Below are positions 6,228 to 9,980 of a stretch of DNA of 9,980 nt, piece after piece. A model generated the notes under the pieces. The model was not told the DNA's origin and did not search any database. It saw only the letters and a program-made list of their open reading frames with translations. Origin of the DNA: JBEATZ01 sp041178545 (lineage in GTDB: Bacteria; Planctomycetota; UBA1135; UBA2386); contig JBEGVB010000076.1 of NCBI GenBank assembly GCA_041178545.1, positions 1 to 9,980 of the forward strand. The letters are read 5' to 3'. How positions within the stretch are numbered: the first letter of the stretch is position 1; each line of letters opens with the position of its first letter. Position numbers and translations under genes: made by a program.

Positions 6228-7338
6228 ATGGGCCTGAACGACCATCGCCAGCAGTTGAAGCAGACCGAGCTCCGCGTGGACCAGCTCAAGGTGAGTCTTT
6301 GACTACGCTCGCAAGCACCGTGAGCTGGCCGAGATCGAGCACCGCATGACGCAGCCTGGCTTCTGGGACAACCAGGAGCAGGCGCGGAAGCTGATGGAGC
6401 AGAAGAAGGTCTGCCTGCAGGCCGTCGACCCCATCGACCGGCTCGCGCAGCAGCTCGACGACTGTCGCGTGCTGCTGGAGCTGGGTGAGGACGACCCGGG
6501 CGCGGTCGAACAGGACCTGGTCGACACCGAGCAGAAGATGGCCCAGACGCTGGAGACCATCGAGTTCCAGCTGATGCTGGGGGCGGAGCACGACCCGATG
6601 AACGCGATCGTCACGATCGTGCCGGGTGCCGGTGGCGTCGACGCCTCCGACTGGGCGGAGATGCTGTTCCGCATGTACGTGAAGTGGGCGACGAAGATGG
6701 GCTACGAGGTGGAACAAATGGACCACCAGGCCGCGGAGGAGGCGGGCATCCGCAACGCCACGATCCTCGTCAAGGGCGCGTTCGCCTACGGCCGCCTCAA
6801 GGCAGAGCAGGGCGTCCACCGGCTCGTCCGCATCTCCCCGTTCGACGGGCAGGCGCGCCGCCAGACTTCGTTTGCCTCGGTCGAGGTGGTGCCAGAGCTC
6901 GACGACACCATCGAGGTGAAGATCTCGCCCGAGGACCTGAGGGTCGACACGTTCCGCAGCTCGGGCGCAGGTGGCCAGCACGTCAACAAGACGGAGTCCG
7001 CCATCCGCATCACGCACATCCCCTCGGGCATCGTGGTGAGCTGCCAGCAGGAGCGCAGCCAGCACAAGAACCGCGAGACGGCGATGAAGGCGCTGCGTTC
7101 GAAGCTGTACCAGCTCGAGCTCGCCAAGCGCGAGGCAGAGCTTGCGAAGTTCTACGGTGACCGCGGCTCGGTCTCCTGGGGCAACCAGATCCGCAGCTAC
7201 GTGATGCAGCCCTACCAGATGGTGAAGGACCTGCGCACCGACGTGGAGACGTCGGACGTGCACGGCGTGCTCGACGGCGACCTGAACCGGTTCATCGAGG
7301 GGTACCTGAAGCAGAAGAAGGCGGAGAAGAAGGAATGA
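6228..7338 (+). CDS. prfB: Peptide chain release factor 2, programmed +1 frameshift
   Basis: Release factor 2 recognises UGA and UAA stop codons in the ribosomal A site and triggers hydrolysis of the finished peptide. The gene is read in two frames: 24 codons from the ATG at 6228 to CTT at 6297-6299, then a +1 slip past T6300 and on from GAC at 6301 to the stop at 7336-7338. The product is 369 residues, close to the 365 of the E. coli protein. The anticodon-like SPF tripeptide that reads UGA is at about 203-205 (VRISPFDGQ) and the catalytic GGQ is at about 248-250 (SGAGGQHVNKTES), both within two residues of their E. coli positions. The helical N-terminal domain runs through about 24-110. The residue matching E. 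coli 246 is Ser244, small as in active RF2. No Shine-Dalgarno sequence is evident. Its stop overlaps purH by four bases (ATGA), so the two are coupled. The in-frame TGA is normal for this gene and does not mark a pseudogene. Confidence 0.97.
6289..6302 (+). promoter_or_regulatory. prfB: RF2 programmed frameshift site with internal Shine-Dalgarno element
   Basis: AGGTGA (6289-6294) is exactly complementary to the anti-Shine-Dalgarno end of 16S rRNA. It stands two bases before CTT (6297-6299), followed by TGA (6300-6302) and C. This is the known arrangement CTT-TGA-C, aligned like AGGGGG-TAT-CTT-TGA-C of E. coli. By established mechanism, when RF2 is scarce the ribosome pauses at the UGA, the tRNA slips from CUU to UUU and reading goes on one base ahead; when RF2 is plentiful the UGA is read as a stop. 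RF2 thus limits its own synthesis. Confidence 0.96.
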
Positions 7339-8906
7339 AGCGCGCGCTGATCTCGGTTACCGACAAGACGGGCGTGGTGGAGTTCGCACGCGGCCTCGTG
7401 CAGCTCGGCTACCAGGTGCTCTCCACCGGCGGCACGCGCAAGGCGCTGGTCGACGGCGGTGTCCCCGCGGTCGAGGTGGCCGAGTACACCGGTTCGCCCG
7501 AGATGCTCGACGGCCGCGTCAAGACGCTGCACCCCAAGGTGCACGGCGGCCTCCTCGGGCGTCGCGACGACCCTGCGCACGTGGCGGCCATGGCGCAGCA
7601 CGGGATCGGCACGATCGACGTGCTCTGCGTCAACCTTTACCGCTTCCGCGAGACCCTGCGCAAACCCGGCGTCACGCGCGACGAGGTCGTCGAGAACATC
7701 GACATCGGCGGCCCGGCCATGATCCGCAGCGCGGCCAAGAACCACTCGCACGTGGCCGTGGTGGTGGACCCTGCCGACTACGCCCGCGTGCTCGAGGGCC
7801 TGTGCTCCGGCTCCCCGTCGCAGGCGCTGCTGCGTTCCCTCGCGGCCAAGGCCTATGCGCACACTGCTGCCTACGACTCCGCGATCGCTGCCTGGCTCGA
7901 CGGCGAGCGGCGCGAGGTCGCAGGCGAGCCGCGCTTCCCGACGCGCTTCAGCACCAGTGGGGAGAAGCTGCAGGACCTGCGCTACGGCGAGAACCCGCAC
8001 CAGGGTGCGGCGTTCTACACGTGTGGCGAGCCTGGCCCCACGCTCGCGGGTGCAAGGCAGCTGTGTGGCAAGGAGCTGAGCTACAACAACATCCTCGATG
8101 CCGACGGTGCGCTCGCGCTCGCGTGCGAGTTCCGCGAGCCGGTGTGCATCGTGGTGAAGCACAACAACCCCTGCGGTGCCGCGACTGCGCCCACGCTGCA
8201 GCGTGCTTGGGAGCTGGCGCTCGCCAGCGACCCGGTGAGTGCGTTCGGCGGCATCCTCGCGGTCAACCGCCCGCTCGACGTTGCGACGGCACAGGCCATC
8301 GTGAGGAGCGGCAACTTCCTCGAGGTGCTGGTGGCTCCCGAGGTGCCTGCGGACGCGCTGGCGGCACTGCAACAGGCCAAGTGGGGCCAGAGCGTGCGCG
8401 TGCTCGCCCTCGGCGGCATGCCGGTGCCATCCGCCAACCGCACGGTCGTGAGGCAGGTGAGCGGCGGGCTGCTGTTGCAGGACGCCGATGCTCCCGTGGA
8501 CGCACCGCGGTGCGACCCGATGACCAAGCGCGCCCCGACGGCAGTGGAGCACGCGGCCATCGACTTCGCATGGCTCGTGTGCAAGCACGTGAAGTCCAAT
8601 GCCATCGTGCTCGCCCGCGCGGACGCGGACGGCGCCCGCTACACCGTCGGCATCGGCGCGGGCCAGATGAGCCGCGTCGACTCCTCGACCATCGCCTGCG
8701 CCAAGGCAGGTGAGCGGGCGCGGGGTGCCGTGGTGGCCAGCGACGCCTTCTTCCCCTTCCCCGACGGTCTCGAGGTCTGTGCCCGCGCCGGCGTCACGGC
8801 AGCGGTCCAGCCCGGCGGCTCCAAGCGCGACGCCGAGGTCGTGGCCGCTGCCGAGGCACACGGCATGGCCATGGTCGCCACCGGTCGCCGTCACTTCCGC
8901 CACTGA
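7335..8906 (+). CDS. purH: Bifunctional AICAR formyltransferase / IMP cyclohydrolase
   Basis: PurH carries out the last two steps of purine synthesis in the cytoplasm: formylation of AICAR with 10-formyl-tetrahydrofolate to FAICAR, then ring closure to IMP. The 523 residues match the usual length of about 510-530. The N-terminal MGS-like cyclohydrolase domain (about 1-150) starts RALISVTDKTG and has LSTGGTRKAL (29-38), the GRVKTLHPKVHGGLLGRR block (60-77) and NIDIGGPAMIRSAAKNH (121-137). The formyltransferase domain shows the LRYGENPHQ motif (215-223), the catalytic KHNNPCGAA at K275/H276, SAFGGILAVNR (302-312), the GAGQMSRVDS motif (441-450), DAFFPFPDG (470-478) and the end MVATGRRHFRH. All the blocks I expect are present. 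The ATG overlaps the prfB stop and GGAG (7323-7326) gives a ribosome site eight bases before it. Placement downstream of prfB couples purine supply to a translation gene; any functional reason is unknown. Confidence 0.97.
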   Translation: MKRALISVTDKTGVVEFARGLVQLGYQVLSTGGTRKALVDGGVPAVEVAEYTGSPEMLDGRVKTLHPKVHGGLLGRRDDPAHVAAMAQHGIGTIDVLCVNLYRFRETLRKPGVTRDEVVENIDIGGPAMIRSAAKNHSHVAVVVDPADYARVLEGLCSGSPSQALLRSLAAKAYAHTAAYDSAIAAWLDGERREVAGEPRFPTRFSTSGEKLQDLRYGENPHQGAAFYTCGEPGPTLAGARQLCGKELSYNNILDADGALALACEFREPVCIVVKHNNPCGAATAPTLQRAWELALASDPVSAFGGILAVNRPLDVATAQAIVRSGNFLEVLVAPEVPADALAALQQAKWGQSVRVLALGGMPVPSANRTVVRQVSGGLLLQDADAPVDAPRCDPMTKRAPTAVEHAAIDFAWLVCKHVKSNAIVLARADADGARYTVGIGAGQMSRVDSSTIACAKAGERARGAVVASDAFFPFPDGLEVCARAGVTAAVQPGGSKRDAEVVAAAEAHGMAMVATGRRHFRH

Positions 8907-8907
8907 G

Positions 8908-9723
8908 ATGGACTCCCTCGCACGCGAGCTCACGCTGCTCCTCGGCGCCGACCACCCGGCGTTCGGCGTGGTGGAGACGCGTGGCCAGGCGGCAGGCCGC
9001 AGCGCTCTCGCCATCAGCGCAGGTGCGGCCGGGCCCGACGGTGCCGAGGCGCGCAAGCAGGGCGTTGCCGTCCCCAACGAGGACGCGGTCCTCGTCGTCG
9101 ACGAGGGGCCGCGCACCCTGATCGCGGTGGCGGACAGCCACCACGGTCACGATGCGGCTTGTGACCTCCTGGCCCAGCTGGCGCAGCGCTTCGCGCCGGG
9201 TGCGGGTGCTGCTGTTCCAGCCCCGTTGCCGCGCGACCCGCTTGCCGTGCTCGACCTGCTGCGCCGCCTCGACCGGGGTACCGAGCGGCCCGACACGGCA
9301 TCGCGCGCAGCCCTGCTGGTGGCCGTCCTCGACCGCGCACGCGGCCAGGGCTTCGGTGCCAGCTTTGGGGACTGTTCCCTCGCCGTGGTGGGCCGCGCCA
9401 CCCAGCCCGTGGTGGTGACGCGCAAGAACCGCGCCTTCGTCAGCCCGTGGCTGCCCGGCAGCCTGCACCCCCGCCTCGCCACGGAGTTCGCCCTGCGGCT
9501 CCAGCCCGACGACCTCGTGCTCGCGTTCACGGACGGCATCGACGAGTGCCACTACGGCAACCCGCAGGCCTCGATCCGTCCTGCCCACCTGTGGAACGTG
9601 CTGATGGAGAGCGGGCCGGACCCGCTCGCGTACGCGCAGTCCCTCGCCAAGTTGGCCCTCGGCGGGGTGGGCGGCAATGCGGGTGGCCAAGACAACCTTG
9701 CCATCGGCGTCTCGCGCGCCTGA
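8908..9723 (+). CDS. PP2C-like (PPM family) serine/threonine phosphatase-related protein
   Basis: The start at 8908 is one base after the purH stop (TGAG-ATG), so the gene is coupled to purH; no separate ribosome site is visible. The 271 residues fit a minimal PP2C catalytic domain. Motifs in order: VPNEDAV (55-61), matching the N/D-E/D start of the family; ADSHHGH (75-81), in the place of the usual DGxGGH; GDCSLAVV (154-161), like the family GDSR segment; LVLAFTDGIDE (203-213); and GGQDNLAIGV (259-268), like the closing DN motif. The three main metal-ligand aspartates of PP2C enzymes would be D76, D209 and D262. The Gly after the first Asp is Ser77, a small change that may still allow metal binding. 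By family, it would remove phosphate from Ser/Thr of a protein substrate; no partner kinase lies in the window. No signal or membrane segment is seen, so it is cytoplasmic. It could also be a pseudo-phosphatase. Confidence 0.8.
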   Translation: MDSLARELTLLLGADHPAFGVVETRGQAAGRSALAISAGAAGPDGAEARKQGVAVPNEDAVLVVDEGPRTLIAVADSHHGHDAACDLLAQLAQRFAPGAGAAVPAPLPRDPLAVLDLLRRLDRGTERPDTASRAALLVAVLDRARGQGFGASFGDCSLAVVGRATQPVVVTRKNRAFVSPWLPGSLHPRLATEFALRLQPDDLVLAFTDGIDECHYGNPQASIRPAHLWNVLMESGPDPLAYAQSLAKLALGGVGGNAGGQDNLAIGVSRA

Positions 9724-9947
9724 GTGCGCCGCAACCGCAGCCGTCCGGTCCCATCGGCTATGCTGTGTCCGACCGCATCGTGCACCTCAAAACTTTCCAC
9801 AAAACGCGTTAAGAACCATCCCCGCCCGCGGCGAAACTGACAGTTGGCCAACCCGCCGACGGCATGGGGAAACCCATGCCATTCCAAGGGTTGCCACGAC
9901 GGTCGTGCCCGCTCGGCACGGCGTCGCGCCCCACGAATCGCAGTGCA
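9724..9947. other. Intergenic region with several inverted repeats
   Basis: No gene is supported here. GTTGGCCAAC (9843-9852) is a perfect 10-bp palindrome. GGCATGGG (9861-9868) pairs exactly with CCCATGCC (9873-9880) around GAAA, a GNRA-type loop that is very stable in RNA. CACGAC (9895-9900) and GTCGTG (9902-9907) form a third, tight repeat around one base. A relatively A/T-rich patch at about 9787-9815 includes CTTTCCACA (9793-9801), one mismatch from the DnaA-box consensus TTWTNCACA. No T-tract follows the hairpins, so termination of the prfB-purH operon is only possible, not shown. The region may hold the promoter and operators of the next plus-strand gene. Confidence 0.4.
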
Positions 9948-9980
9948 ATGACCAACCTATCGCTCGAACCCAACCAGGCC
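9948..9980 (+). CDS. Possible start of a further gene (first 11 codons only)
   Basis: From the ATG at 9948 the frame stays open to the window end and reads MTNLSLEPNQA. Codon content is reasonable and the region upstream looks regulatory. Eleven residues are too few to recognise a family, and no clear ribosome site precedes the ATG. It is reported only as a candidate, with the sequence beyond the window needed to judge it. Confidence 0.3.
   Translation, partial: MTNLSLEPNQA

Noticed and set aside
6228..6302. In-frame TGA near the start of prfB as a sign of a pseudogene or sequencing error
   Set aside because: The stop sits in the classical CTTTGAC context with an internal Shine-Dalgarno, and the protein is otherwise full length with SPF and GGQ.
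9759..9764. TATGCT as a -10 promoter element after the phosphatase gene
   Set aside because: It matches only four of six consensus bases and no -35 element is found at a suitable distance.

Overview
This is a GC-rich bacterial window, roughly two thirds G+C by eye, densely coded, with long spurious open frames opposite most real genes. The organism cannot be named from the sequence. An ECF sigma factor paired with a zinc-finger anti-sigma factor, an exported HEAT-repeat/von Willebrand A protein and a DUF4097-like lipoprotein would suit a planctomycete or another high-GC, diderm-type lineage; this is an inference, held with modest confidence. Seven of the eight complete genes stop at TGA and one at TAG.

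Left half (1-4386, minus strand). Four genes read leftward and are probably co-transcribed in this order: an exported proline/alanine/glutamine-rich protein with a CxCxCxCC cluster (3079-4386), an ECF sigma factor (2506-3063), its membrane-anchored zinc-finger anti-sigma factor (1362-2498), and an exported HEAT/VWA protein cut off by the window edge (1-1295). The first two gaps are 15 and 7 bases and the last is 66. The layout suggests an envelope-signalling unit, in which an extracytoplasmic condition releases the sigma factor from the membrane.

Divergent centre (4387-5572). A 134-base region carries two strong inverted repeats sharing GATCCGC. It separates the sigma operon from a plus-strand lipoprotein with a DUF4097-like beta-repeat domain (4521-5420). 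A structured non-coding stretch follows. Next comes a small Fis-type DNA-binding protein (5573-5989) whose N-terminal half looks like a decayed response-regulator receiver.

Right half (5990-9723, plus strand). A leader with consecutive stem-loops precedes prfB (release factor 2), which contains the classical programmed +1 frameshift at CTTTGAC. The prfB stop overlaps the start of purH (last two steps of IMP synthesis) by four bases. The purH stop is one base from a PP2C-like phosphatase gene. These three very probably form one translationally coupled operon joining translation termination, purine synthesis and a signalling phosphatase. The last 257 bases hold several palindromes, including an 8-bp stem with a GAAA loop, and perhaps the first codons of another gene at 9948.

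The most interesting material is the sigma/anti-sigma cluster with its Cys-rich exported partner and divergent lipoprotein, and the structured prfB leader. The rest is mainly recognisable core genes.
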